A stretch of 64,000 nt of DNA from Gigaspora margarita (Eukaryota; Glomeromycota; Glomeromycetes; Diversisporales; Gigasporaceae). Positions 35,020 through 45,741 of the stretch are shown here, piece after piece. The stretch is from assembly GCA_009809945.1 (NCBI GenBank), contig WTPW01000323.1:113622-177621 (forward strand), read 5' to 3'. The first letter of the stretch is position 1; every line of letters starts with the position of its first letter. The translations under genes were made by a program, and so were the position numbers. The notes below the pieces were generated by a model. It saw nothing but the letters and a program-made list of their open reading frames with translations, did no database searches and was not told where the DNA came from.

Positions 35020-36990
35020 AGATTTCTTCAACAACTAAAAGGAAAAAGAGACATCGAAGAGATCGAAAGTTATTATACTGATAAGTCAGTAAAATTACAT
35101 ACGACCCTTGATGGAGATTGCAGTCTGGCGATATATTTAACCGCCGTAGAAGAACTTCCAACTCCTGAAGAAAATGTCCAGCCCGAACTTACCTGTGAAG
35201 AGAAAACTAACCAGTTAGTAAAGGTAGAAGCCCTCATCCAGGAACAAAAAAGAGAAGCAACATGCCTATTAAACAAATTCAAGGGATTATTTGCTACTGG
35301 TTTAAGTCAATTAGGCCAATATCACAACGTACAGCATGAAATTTATACCGGGGATGCTAGACCCATCAGGCAATCAGCCTACCGAATTGCACCTGATGAA
35401 CAAGAATTTCTAAATAAAGAAATAGAAAGCCTGTTAAAAAATAGGCTAATTAGTAAAATCAAGAGTCCATGGACCTCACCGGTAGTAATCGTTCCAAAGA
35501 AAAATGGGAAACTCCGGTTATGCGTCAATTATCGTAAGCTAAACACCGTAATGAAAAAGGATGCTTATCCCCTACCCCGAATTGACGACCTATTAGAAAC
35601 TTTCGGAAAAGCCGAATGGTTTTCTTCCCTTGACTTAGCCAGTGGATATTGGCAGATAAGGATGAAAAAAGAAGACCGGGAAAAGACCGCCTTTGTAACC
35701 CAGCATGGCACTTATACCTTTAATGTGATGCCTTTCGGACTATGTAATGCTCTGGCAACTTTTCAAAGAACAATGAATGATATCCTCTATGAGGATATTG
35801 GAAAGAATATTGCAGTCTATCTCGATGATATAATTATTTACTCCAGGACTTACCAAGACTATATACTTCATCTTGATATCATCCTCGCTAAAATTTCTGC
35901 AGCTGGGTTGAAGTTAAATCCCAAAAAATGTGAACTATTTTGGAATAGTATCGCCTTCCTTGGACATATAGTAGGAAAAGAAGGAATTAGACCGGATGAA
36001 GAAAAGGTCTCTAAAGTAAAAAATTTCCCTATATCTATCAACCTACGGCAGCTACGGACTCTCCTCGGTCTGTCTTCGTATTACCAGCGGTTCATTCCGA
36101 ATTTTGCTACTATAGCAAAACCTCTATACAGATTATTAGAAAAAGGATTGAAATTTGAATGGGGCACTGAGCAAGAAAATGCCTTCCAAAGTCTTAAAAA
36201 CCACCTAGCAACTGCTCTGGTCCTGCGGTACCCAGATTTCAACAAAGACTTCTATCTCTATACCGATGCATCTGGAGTGGGACTTGGTGCTGTATTAGCA
36301 CAAAAAGATGAAAATAAGAAGGAGTATGCGATTGCATACGCTAGTAAAAGTCTTACTCGCCCTGAAAGAAACTATGCTGCCACCGAACTGGAATGCTATG
36401 CTGTGGTTTGGGCTGTGGAATATTTCCACCAATACTTAGGTTACAAGCCATTTATTGTGGTAACTGACCACTCCGCCCTAAAGTGGTTACAATGCTCTGC
36501 ACTAAAGGGGCAAAGAGCAAGATAGATTCTGCGCCTACAACCATACGACTTCACTATACTCCATAGGGCAGGACGAATCCATCGAAATGCAAATGCCTTA
36601 TCCCGAATGGTGGAAGAATTCCTAAAAGAAGAAGTTAAGAACGAGGTAGTTAATTTTGACCAAAAAGCAGCAGATATAGAGAATGCTGAAAATGAACCCA
36701 ATCACGGGGATAAAGTAGAAGTCTTCGAGGCAATTGCCCAAGAATATTTTACAGAAAATGATGAAATACAAGGGACTGGATGGACCAATCAGCCTGAATG
36801 GATAAATTGGGAAGCAGGAAGTGATGACGGAGTAAGTGATACTGAATACTCCTATAAAGATTATGAAGGAGATAACTCCGGATACTCAAGCGAGAATATG
36901 AATGAGAACTTGCCAATTCCCAAAGAGCACGAGACCGGTTCCAGGAAGAGTTACTATGGCAGTTGGCCTATAAATTATGGGAGGAAGTAA
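35020..36990 (+). pseudogene. RT and RNase H of Gypsy B, open except for one TAG
   Basis: A frame open from 35020 to 36990 apart from a single TAG at 36523-36525. RT blocks: PIRQSAYRIAPDEQEF, WTSPVVIVPKKNGKLRLCVN, FSSLDLASGYWQIRM, MPFGLCNALATFQ and catalytic YLDD at 35818-35829. RNase H: LYTDASGVGLGAVLAQKDEN, AATELECYAVVWAVEYF and VVTDHSALKWLQ. The TAG follows RAR, where the related element has a tryptophan- or isoleucine-type position. It is a single substitution from a sense codon, so loss is recent. Beyond it come NANALSRMVEEF and an acidic tail. Confidence 0.88.
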
Positions 36991-37256
36991 CTTGGGCAAG
37001 ACGAGGAGGTTACCATTCGAACGAAAGTCCAACCTACTCATCTACTCGTAGTCCACAGCCCATGGATATAGATGAAGTCTACCTCATTGACTTACCTCAG
37101 TGGGGAGATTCAATCACGGGTTTGGAATTTGAGGAAGAAATTGATCACGAAGCCGCTCCCTGGGAGAATTCCTCCTTCACCTGGAATCAAGCTGATTGGA
37201 ATCACAGTACCAGTGCCGATTTGTGTCCCGACATGAATATCGACCCTGACGAATAG
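36963..37256 (+). CDS. Acidic linker ORF of Gypsy B
   Basis: 97 codons overlapping the previous frame by 28 bp, rich in Asp, Glu and Trp (PQPMDIDEVYLIDLPQWGDS). It probably continues the same polyprotein after a -1-type shift. It lies between RNase H and the Sel1 fragment. No fold recognised. Confidence 0.5.
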   Translation: MAYKLWEEVTWARRGGYHSNESPTYSSTRSPQPMDIDEVYLIDLPQWGDSITGLEFEEEIDHEAAPWENSSFTWNQADWNHSTSADLCPDMNIDPDE

Positions 37257-37362
37257 GCACAACTCTTCGATAAATACACCAATTGGGAAACCTATGATAG
37301 TATATAAAAAAAAAAAGAGGAAATATTAGTAAATAAGGAACCAGATAAAAGAAGGACAATTA

Positions 37363-37397
<35 letters not shown>

Positions 37398-37821
37398 AGA
37401 CCCAATATTAGAGTATGGATGATCGGGATAGGATAGGGTGAGTAGAGGGGCCCTATCTGAAAAGAAAGTATTATCTACCAAAACAAACAATTTATTAGAA
37501 AAGCTATAAGTAGAATTAAGAGAAAAATAGTAGCCAAACCATATCGATACCTACCAAGGTAAATCTGGCAATAGGAGGTCAGACCGAACTCAGTGACAAA
37601 AACCTAAGAACAATTAGAGAGAAAATGTGACCAACTGAAAGTAAACCTCACCCACATGTCAGTAAAAGGCAAGCTACCTATAGTACCCCCGAACTGCTGA
37701 TATGGCTTGTAGCATTATTTCAAGAAAATTTCTCCAAGAATTGGATTGAATTTTTAGGACATACCACACATATCGCAGGCTCATGAGAAGGGCCAGAAGT
37801 AGAAATTAAGAAGATATCCTC
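37257..37821 (+). other. Spacer of Gypsy B with poly(A) tract
   Basis: A 32-base A-run sits at 37365-37396. Downstream, a frame reads PELLIWLVALFQENFSKNWI and EFLGHTTHIAGS, which is polyprotein-like but interrupted. No assignable domain. Confidence 0.5.
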
Positions 37822-38061
37822 AAGGATGGATGTTGCTATAGACTTGAAGAGGATGAACGTAAAGCGTTTAAATATTTTCAAAAATCTGCTGATATAGGTG
37901 AAGCTCATGGAATGCTTCAAGTTGGTGTTTGCTATAACGAAGGAATTGGTGTTGAAAAAGAGAAAATTAAAGAAAAATACATGAAATCTGACAGTAAAAT
38001 CGAATCCAATCCAGGTTGTCAGTGTCCTGGTACAAAGAAGCGTGTACGACTCATATTCTGC
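37822..38061 (+). pseudogene. Sel1-like repeat fragment captured in Gypsy B
   Basis: A frame without ATG carries one and a half Sel1-like repeats: KDGCCYRLEEDERKAFKYF, then QKSADIGEAHGMLQVGVCYN, then EGIGVEKEKIKEKYM. This matches the family pattern (KAxxYYQKSAxxGxAxGxxxLGxCYxxGIGVxKD). Such repeats belong to host solenoid proteins, often fused to kinases in Rhizophagus, and are not part of Gypsy polyproteins. The frame differs from the surrounding polyprotein and runs to a stop at 38062. The most likely origin is transduction or template switching from a host mRNA. It is flanked by element sequence on both sides. Confidence 0.85.
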
Positions 38062-38800
38062 TAGAACAGATACAGAAGGAAATCATTGAGTACTAAAAAG
38101 TCTATAGGAGGCTATTGTGTGATCACTGTATGATTTTTTCTATTATACAAACTGAAACGGGTTGGCAAGAAAACATATTTCAAATGGCAATAAGACCCAT
38201 GGAAGGAGCTAGAAGGAAAAGTAATACCAGCGTAAGAGGCTTGGGTATAAACTAGATATCATTTATAAAAATCGGCACCACTTGCCTTAAGTATTGAACA
38301 ATTANCTGCCATACGNGGAAAAGAAAGNCACAACAAGAATAATCACCTGATTCGATTCAATAATCTACGCCACGTATGGTCAATCCAAAATTCAAGCACC
38401 GATTGGCAATCGGAATTATTTACAAATCACGTGTATCAGAATTGCTGATCGAAAGACCTATCGGCAAAACCGAATCTAAAATCAAGGTTGGGTGAATTAA
38501 ATTAATACTTAAAACCTGACATAAAACTCAATCCGGTCCAGGTTGTCGGTATCCTGGCAAGAAATCGAACCAAAGAAAACGAACATAAAGCATTCATTTG
38601 GGAAGTCTAAATAATGGAGCCTCGGCAATATTCCGCTTTAAAAATATACCTTCAGCACTGTTAATATCCACCGTGTTTCAATATTCAGCAACGAAAGAAC
38701 CTAGAGAAGCAAAGCAAGTTCTTCCAAACTAAAAATGGTGGTTTATATAAAGAAAATAAAAGACAAAAGAACAATTGGCTTAAAGTTGTATCAGAAGCGG
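38062..38800 (+). other. Degraded linker of Gypsy B
   Basis: Short frames only. Contains the near-palindromic CCAGGTTGTCGGTATCCTGG at 38532-38551, also seen at 38003 and in element A at 31485. Three unresolved bases (38305-38328). Confidence 0.55.
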
Positions 38801-39730
38801 AAGTAGGACCAATACTCGCCTTAGCACATGATCACCCATTGGGAGGCCATTTCAGAAAGGACATTATGTTTAATAAAATTAGAGATTATTATTATTGGCC
38901 TCAAATGTACCATGACATTCGTAAATATGTCAAAACATGTGAGAAATGTCAACGATATGGGTGCAGGAAGTTGAAGGAACCTTTACACCCAATACCTGTG
39001 CAAGCCCCATTTCACCGGGTCAGAATTGATATCGTGGGACCCTTGCCCATTACGCCATGGTCCAATAGATATATTGTAGTAGCTACTGATTATATGACTA
39101 AATGGCCAGAAGCTCGTGCAATTTCCAGAGCCAATGCACAGGAAGTGGCCAAATTCATCTACGAAGACATAATATGCTGGCACGGGTGCCCAAGCATTTT
39201 ATTGTCAGCTCAAGGATCACATTTTAATAACCGTATTATAGATGAACTTCTTGTGGCTGTGAGCACTAAGCACCACTGCTCCACCCCCTATCATCCACAA
39301 ACCAACGGGCTTGTGGAGAATTTTAACAAAACACTGTGCAGTTCTATAGCAAAGCTAGTCGACAATGTGATGAACTAGGACCTGCTAATACCATCAATTC
39401 TATTTGCTTACTGTACTGCGAAGCAGGCTACAACCAAGGAAACTCCATTTTTTCTAGTATACGGTCGACAGGCCCATCTACTTTTACACCCAAGTGAATT
39501 TGAGGATATATTAAATGGAACAATTAAACAAAGGTTGTATGAGATCGACCATGATCTACCTACAGCCTGAAATAATGCATTACATCGAATTAGTAAGGAA
39601 CAACAAAAACAAAAAGAGCAGCATGATAGGCAGATCAAAGCCAATCGTGACTTTGGAATCGGTGAAAAAGTTTTCGTGCTTGATGCTAGGAAATTAGGCA
39701 CTCATAGCCATAAATTGATGCCCAAATAGA
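38800..39730 (+). pseudogene. Integrase of Gypsy B with a lost catalytic Asp
   Basis: HHCC zinc finger: AHDHPLGGHF (near 38826) and CEKCQ (38938-38949). The rve core has its first Asp in RIDIVGPLP (codon 39028) and its Glu in NGLVENFN (codon 39316). The second Asp position, normally SD(Q/R)G, reads LLSAQGSHF (Ala codon at 39208). A stop interrupts at 39378, after which FAYCTAKQATTKETPFFLVY continues. It ends in a GIGEKVFVLD chromodomain-proximal motif near 39660. Integration by this copy is impossible without help. Confidence 0.88.
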
Positions 39731-40336
39731 AGGGGCCATATTACATCCATGCTACCCCTAAGAATGGGGCATATAAATTACAGAACTGGATGGAAGAGTA
39801 CTTGCATCGCCCATCAATAAAAGCCTGTTGAAACTCTATCATGAGTGAAAAATATAAAAGGCCCAAGTCCAAATCTTTAAAAACTTTATCCAAACAAAAA
39901 TGGGTAATATTTCTACAGTACAAAGAATCCAACTCAATTAACAACTTCTTGAACCAATTAATGTAATTCTGGCTCCATGTCCGTATTCGGAGGACCAAAA
40001 TCCTATGGTAAAAATCACCGCAGCCTACTACCATTTAATGCAGGCCCGTAGAAGAGGGAACTGGATCGAATGCCTTGCTTATGCCTATTACTTAGGCTCT
40101 GTCCTCGATACTATGAACGGAATCCAATGCTGCGACATCTGAGGTATTGTCTCATGCTATTATAGTAGTGCTGTATTGCGAATCTACTATATTTTTGAGC
40201 AATATGGGGTGGAACAGGTCTACCGTACCACCTATACCACTATCGCAAGAATTCACNGCCTAACTGATNAGGNATACCGTACACTATTGTTGTAGAGTAC
40301 ACTCGTGGTACTCGTGTATAAGGGTGGGAGAAATGT
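39731..40336 (+). pseudogene. Post-integrase ORF of Gypsy B
   Basis: After the integrase C-terminus one frame encodes MVKITAAYYHLMQARRRGNW, then IECLAYAYYLGSVLDTMNG, a stop, then AVLRIYYIFEQYGVEQVYRT (about 40000-40260). It looks conserved, with coding-like composition up to the purine tract before the LTR. I do not know a function. It may be a lineage-specific extra domain. The same sequence is duplicated at 40552-41150. Confidence 0.5.
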
Positions 40337-41370
40337 GAAGGGCTCCCGCCTTAGGAGTTTTCTTTTTATTATTATTATTTCTTATTATTTTTTTTATTTT
40401 TATTGTTATACATATATATATATATCTTGTTTAGTAGTAGTATTAGTCGTACATATATTATTGTTCTCTAAATAGGCTTTGTTCGTACCTGTATCGGTCA
40501 GATCGGTCCGATAGGACAGATCAGTCCGATATGTCAGATCGTTCATATTNGGCCATATTACATCCATGCTACCCCTAAGAATGGGGCATATAAATTACAG
40601 AACTGGATGGAAGAGTACTTGCATCGCCCATCAATAAAAGCCTGTTGAAACTCTATCATGAGTGAAAAATATAAAAGGCCCAAGTCCAAATCTTTAAAAA
40701 CTTTATCCAAACAAAAATGGGTAATATTTCTACAGTACAAAGAATCCAACTCAATTAACAACTTCTTGAACCAATTAATGTAATTCTGGCTCCATGTCCG
40801 TATTCGGAGGACCAAAATCCTATGGTAAAAATCACCGCAGCCTACTACCATTTAATGCAGGCCCGTAGAAGAGGGAACTGGATCGAATGCCTTGCTTATG
40901 CCTATTACTTAGGCTCTGTCCTCGATACTATGAACGGAATCCAATGCTGCGACATCTGAGGTATTGTCTCATGCTATTATAGTAGTGCTGTATTGCGAAT
41001 CTACTATATTTTTGAGCAATATGGGGTGGAACAGGTCTACCGTACCACCTATACCACTATCGCAAGAATTCACTGCCTAACTGATTAGGAATACCGTACA
41101 CTATTGTTGTAGAGTACACTCGTGGTACTCGTGTATAAGGGTGGGAGAAATGTGAAGGGCTCCCGCCTTAGGAGTTTTCTTTTTATTATTATTATTTCTT
41201 ATTATTTTTTTTATTTTTATTGTTATACATATATATATATATCTTGTTTAGTAGTAGTATTAGTCGTACATATATTATTGTTCTCTAAATAGGCTTTGTT
41301 CGTACCTGTATCGGTCAGATCGGTCCGATAGGACAGATCAGTCCGATATGTCAGATCGTTCATATTTGAC
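39731..41370. repeat. 819-bp tandem duplication, probably an assembly artefact
   Basis: 39731-40549 and 40552-41370 are essentially identical, from GGCCATATTACATCCATGCT through the start of the LTR to GATCGTTCATATT. A lone N sits exactly at the joint (40550). The only differences are unresolved bases in copy 1. A break inside an LTR repeat followed by a jump back is what a bad contig join looks like. Confidence 0.85.
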
Positions 41371-41500
41371 AGATCAGTCTGATATGACAGATCGGTCCGA
41401 TATGTCAGATCATTCATATCTGACAGATCGGTCTAATATGACAGATCGGTCCGATATGGCAGATCAGTACGATATGTCAGATCAGTTAGTTCTACTATTA
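41310..41500. repeat. LTR minisatellite (GATCGGTCCGATATG...)
   Basis: Units of 18-19 bp, CAGATCGGTCCGATATGA and variants (GATCAGTCTGATATGACA, GATCGTTCATATCTGACA), are repeated about ten times. The GATCGGTCCGATC-like unit is itself palindromic. The same array begins at 32065 in the left LTR and vanishes into the N gap. Confidence 0.88.
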
Positions 41501-41576
41501 GTTTCGCCACCAAACCTGTATCAAAGAATATGAATGTAAAAAGTATAAAAGCGATGTCCCTGTCACCTTGAAATAA

Positions 41577-41695
41577 AACAACTCAGTAGAGTACAGCTCA
41601 CTACGAGTTAACAACTCAGTAGAGTACAGCTCACTACGAGTTAACAACTCAGTAGAGTACAGCTCACTATGAGTAAACAACTCAGTTGAGTTTTA
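41577..41695. repeat. 33-bp tandem repeat in the LTR
   Basis: AACAACTCAGTAGAGTACAG followed by CTCACTACGAGTT, three full units and a partial fourth with few differences. The left LTR shows one unit and the partial one after its gap (32381-32430). Confidence 0.9.
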
Positions 41696-42300
41696 ATACT
41701 TCGAAATCATAATAGTAGAAGTAGTAACCCTTCTAAGTTTCATCCATATTATCCTGAATACGCTTCCGATATCCCTGTTGTTATTATAAAAACCTTGTTG
41801 TCAGTTTTGGAGTAACCTTCGAAATTCGAGTAGAAGAGTTAACGTAGAATAGTTACCATGATACCTTTATAGAAAAACCTTTAATTGTTACCTTGACCCA
41901 TTGTTAGCAAAGTCAAACAATACTTGTGTGCCTCATTTATCGAACAATCTGATCCCGTGATACCGATATCGGACTGATATCCAAATCGACACCATAATTG
42001 GAACCTAAAAACTCAGATACTGCATCATCAAGTGAACCCCGTGAAAGCAACTTGCCGATTGCAAGCCGATATCCATATTCATATCCCATAAGCCGCAGCT
42101 AGGATTGACTAATAGATTATTGTTGATATTATCCTACCAAGACTTTCTGAACCTTGAGACCCAGACCAAATCTTCCACGCCTCTTTCTGCCAGCCAGTTC
42201 AAGGTTTAAGAGTCTTGAGCGCTTAGTAGATAGTATTTTAGTTAGTTTGTTTAGTTAGGTGTATAGTTTGACACAATCACGACTGGTTTACACCTTCTCA

Positions 42301-43208
42301 ATGTGCAAATATGTGAAGTATGTCAGAAAAGGAACAGACCCCACATGCAAGGCCCTTGCATCCGATTCCCGTTTCTACCCCTTTTTACCGAATAGGGTTA
42401 GATTTTGTTGGCCCCCTCCCTCGTACGCCTCGATTGAATCGGTATATATTAGTAGCAACCGATTATATGACACGTTGGCCGGAAGCACGTGCTGTGGAGA
42501 AAGCTGATGCGCAGACGGTTGCTGAGTTCCTTTACAATGACATAATCTGCTGCCACGGATGCCCTGATCAAATTCTGTCAGACCGTGGTACCCATTTCCG
42601 CAATGATGTGATTCGGTGTTGTTGAAAAAATTAAAAGTGAAGCAAAATTTCTCGACCCCATATCACCCCGGACGAACGGCCTGGTAGAACGTTTTAATAG
42701 AACATTATGTGAGGCCTTAGGAAAATTAGTGCAAAATGTCGTCGATTGGGATTTAATGATCTCTTCTATCTTATTTGCATACCGCACTGCTCAAAATTCA
42801 ACAACAAAAATGACCCCGTTTTTCTTAGTGTATGGACAAGATGCAAAACAACCCATCCACCCAAGCCGGACTGAGGAAGGGTTGGAAGGGACAATTTTGC
42901 AAAGGACGTTTGAATTAGTTAATATAGTACCGGCAATAAGAGAGAAAGCCATAAGAAACATTCACCAACAACAAGTAAAAGACAAGACTTACCATGATCA
43001 GAAGCACCATCTTAGTGTCAAATTTGACATAGGAGAAAAGGTCCTCTTAGAAGATGCAGGTAAAAGTACTCCCATAGTCACAAATTAAGTCTGAAATGTA
43101 AAGGCCCCTTTTACATTCACGAGAAAATGCCCAATGATGCCTACAAATTACGGACCTTGGAGGGAAAGGTGATCTCTTCTCCGTTTAATTTGAGTCTTCT
43201 CAAATGAT
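42301..43208 (+). pseudogene. Integrase core and C-terminus of Gypsy A
   Basis: Resumes directly after element B with the CxxC half of the zinc finger (CEVCQ, near 42312). The rve core follows: LDFVGPLPR (Asp codon 42401), VATDYMTRWPEAR, LSDRGTHF (Asp codon 42581) and, after a frameshift near 42610-42670, ERFNRT (Glu codon 42687). D2 to E spacing is about 35 residues. The later frame 42729-43088 includes FAYRTAQNSTTKMTPFFLVY. A's catalytic residues are all retained, unlike B's. It ends near a poly-A run at 43221 and the N gap. Confidence 0.88.
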
Positions 43209-43241
43209 ACCATGATCGTTAAAAAAAAAAAAAAAAAAAAA

Positions 43242-43794
43242 NNNNNNNNNNNNNNNNNNNNNNNNNNNNNNNNNNNNNNNNNNNNNNNNNNNNNNNNNNN
43301 NNNNNNNNNNNNNNNNNNNNNNNNNNNNNNNNNNNNNNNNNNNNNNNNNNNNNNNNNNNNNNNNNNNNNNNNNNNNNNNNNNNNNNNNNNNNNNNNNNNN
43401 NNNNNNNNNNNNNNNNNNNNNNNNNNNNNNNNNNNNNNNNNNNNNNNNNNNNNNNNNNNNNNNNNNNNNNNNNNNNNNNNNNNNNNNNNNNNNNNNNNNN
43501 NNNNNNNNNNNNNNNNNNNNNNNNNNNNNNNNNNNNNNNNNNNNNNNNNNNNNNNNNNNNNNNNNNNNNNNNNNNNNNNNNNNNNNNNNNNNNNNNNNNN
43601 NNNNNNNNNNNNNNNNNNNNNNNNNNNNNNNNNNNNNNNNNNNNNNNNNNNNNNNNNNNNNNNNNNNNNNNNNNNNNNNNNNNNNNNNNNNNNNNNNNNN
43701 NNNNNNNNNNNNNNNNNNNNNNNNNNNNNNNNNNNNNNNNNNNNNNNNNNNNNNNNNNNNNNNNNNNNNNNNNNNNNNNNNNNNNNNNNNNNNN
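43242..43794. other. Assembly gap (N)
   Basis: 553 unresolved bases covering the end of element A's internal region and the first part of its right LTR. Confidence 1.
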
Positions 43795-44534
43795 ACTTTT
43801 CCGCACCTGATACTGCGCCTAAGTTCCTATAGTTCCCCGTCCAAGCCCCACACCTCAAAAGCCTCGATCTGGATGAAGTTTTAGCCATTAATCACGAAGA
43901 AATCAGAAGATTGAAGAAGGATCAGATTAAGAATTGGAACAATTTAACGATAATAAGGCATCAATAGAATAATNAGCCCTTTGTTCAAAGATCTGGTCCT
44001 GTCATAGAGGTATGTCAAAAATAGGAAAAATCATTTAAATAGTGATTTTTAAATTGATTTCCTGCAAGACCAAATCGGGTATAGCGTGAGGCCATGTCTT
44101 AAATTTTCACGATGAAAATTTAAGCAGTGAAATCGAACGCATACACTCATGATAGAAATTAGCCCGAATAAGTAATTGATTAAAAAGGGTGTAAGAAGAT
44201 AGTGTGATCTTCCTGTCTTCTTTTATTTCGAATTTTTTCTTTTTGTTTTCTTTGAGAATTTTTATAAATAGATCAAAAATTTAGCTTAGAAAAAGAGTGC
44301 GTTCAAATTGTAAATAATTGAAAATTTAATAAAGAAAAACTTTTGAATCTGAAACTCACTCTCATTTCTGTGTTTTCCCTTTTATTCGTGACAAGCCTGT
44401 TAAGCCTTACCTTGCCAAATTAAACTGCCTCTCTTTTATCAGACTTGTTACATGGTCCCGTATACCTGAGAATTCTTTTGTTTGGTGTGTGTGATTGGTT
44501 GTTCGTTCATATCAAACGCCCAGCGCATTCGACA
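43795..44534 (+). repeat. Right LTR of Gypsy A (5' part in gap)
   Basis: Matches 26988-27726 and ends GCATTCGACA, followed by the ATAT target copy. By length, its start should lie near 43624, inside the gap. Confidence 0.9.
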
Positions 44535-44734
44535 ATATTAAACGATCTATAATACTAGTTACTAATTACATTCATTATGCGCATTTATTAACTAACTACC
44601 TTTTATCATGCTAATTACTAATATATTACTTCATTCTGTCGTAATGAGCAATTTCGTGAATGTGACCGCGGTCATTATCATTGATCACATGTGCACGTGA
44701 CTACAATCATGATTCTGATCATGACATCTACTAG
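44535..44734. other. Right flank of Gypsy A, not LINE-like
   Basis: AT-rich sequence with GACCGCGGTC and TGATCATGACATC-type words. It pairs with 26716-26815 as the two halves of an earlier insertion of about 300 bp in the LINE. No coding content. Confidence 0.45.
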
Positions 44735-45561
44735 CTCACTGCCAGCTGAAGAATCCAATAACACTAACTCTGACCCTCCATTGGCTGAGACATCGCCAAT
44801 GGACACAAGCTAATAAAATAATGGACTCTACAACTAACACTTTTCAAAAAACAGAAACACCAATCTCTTTAGCCTCAAACCCCTAACCAACAACTCCACC
44901 CACTATATCAACAAATGCAGAATTTGTTACTCACAACCAACTTAATCCTCTGGCTCTGTCCATATGTATTCACAATATTCAGGGCTTCAACCAAAATCTC
45001 AAAAAACAAGTCTGGGAACAATACTGCCTTGAGCACCAAATTCATATTACTGGCCTAACTGAAACTAGATTATCTCTATCCAATAAATATCTAACATTCA
45101 AACTATTCAAAACTGCCCACTACACATATTTCTGGTTCTGCCTAGAAAACCCCAAGGCCGAAACTGCAATTATGATTAGTAACCACCTTACCCCCCATAT
45201 ATACAAGGTTACCTCGTACCCAGTTTATGCAATTGCTATTGATATATTCTTTAAGCATGACTTCAAATTTCGCATCATCTCTACGTACCTTCCAAGTGAC
45301 AACCCCTCAGCACGAATTAAACTCAGAATGAAATTATCAAATGGATACAACGGGCCATATTACTTAACCTGCTCCCTATAGTTATGGGAGACTTCAATGC
45401 TTCTACTGACAATATCCACTCAGATGCCATTAAACACAAACTTCTACAATTTTTATTCTACAACAACATGTACAACCTAGTCACTTACACCCAGAAGCAG
45501 GACAACACATGGCAAAGTTCAAGATATAGTAGCCAAATTGACTATATATGGGCGTATCACC

Positions 45562-45741
45562 AGGACCCTGAAATATACATAGATAGGTCAGATTAATTAT
45601 AGAGTTACTAAAAAAGAAAAGATCTGCTAAAAAAAACTTCAAAAATAAGCAAAAAATTACTATAAATAGAAAAGATCTGCATAAAAACCTCAAAAATAAG
45701 CAAACTCATACCTGACCTATCTATATATATTTTGGGGTCCT
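45562..45741. mobile_element. 180-bp MITE with 8-bp TSD in the LINE endonuclease
   Basis: The ends AGGACCCTGAAATATACATA and, inverted, AGGACCCCAAAATATATATA are about 32 bp long. The exact 8-bp target duplication GTATCACC lies at 45554-45561 and 45742-45749. Counting one copy of the duplication, the endonuclease frame reads straight across (IWAYHPILSYL). The interior holds a 60-bp direct repeat (GAAAAGATCTGC). The 8-bp duplication suggests hAT-type mobilisation. Confidence 0.9.

Larger units (their letters stand above)
31907..42300 (+). mobile_element. Ty3/Gypsy retrotransposon B nested in A
   Basis: LTRs start TGTGAAGGGCTC and end TTTACACCTTCTCA (left 31907-33038, right 41151-42300). The target duplication ATGT is at 31903-31906 and 42301-42304. 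A primer-binding site TGGTGGTAACTGTGAGA is at 33041 and a purine tract AAGGGTGGGAGAAA lies just before the right LTR. Gag, protease, RT, RNase H and integrase are in order but carry stops. It contains a Sel1-repeat fragment and a suspicious 819-bp tandem duplication. LTR similarity by eye is high (about 97% where both are resolved), so B is younger than A. Confidence 0.93.
41151..42300 (+). repeat. Right LTR of Gypsy B
   Basis: 1150 bp, TG...CA, preceded by a purine tract and followed by the ATGT target copy. It contains both tandem arrays listed separately. Confidence 0.92.
26816..44534 (+). mobile_element. Ty3/Gypsy retrotransposon A (interrupted by B)
   Basis: LTRs start TGTTAGGAG and end GCATTCGACA (left 26816-27726; right ends 44534, its start lost in an N gap). 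A 4-bp target duplication ATAT lies at 26812-26815 and 44535-44538. A TGG-initial primer-binding site follows the left LTR at 27730. Order: gag, CCHC knuckle, protease, RT, RNase H, integrase, i.e. Gypsy order. Several stops and frameshifts make it non-autonomous. Element B (31907-42300) sits in the integrase N-terminal zinc finger. Without B the element would be about 7.3 kb. Confidence 0.92.

Noticed and set aside
39741..40851. Two identical minus-strand 97-codon genes
   Set aside because: Antisense shadows of element B's post-integrase region, doubled by the probable assembly duplication.
43148..43888. Long ORFs across the N gap (also 31978-32405)
   Set aside because: Open only because unresolved bases are translated as X.
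26816..44534. Infectious retrovirus-like element with an envelope gene
   Set aside because: No signal peptide, membrane or fusion features after integrase; ordinary fungal Ty3/Gypsy organisation.
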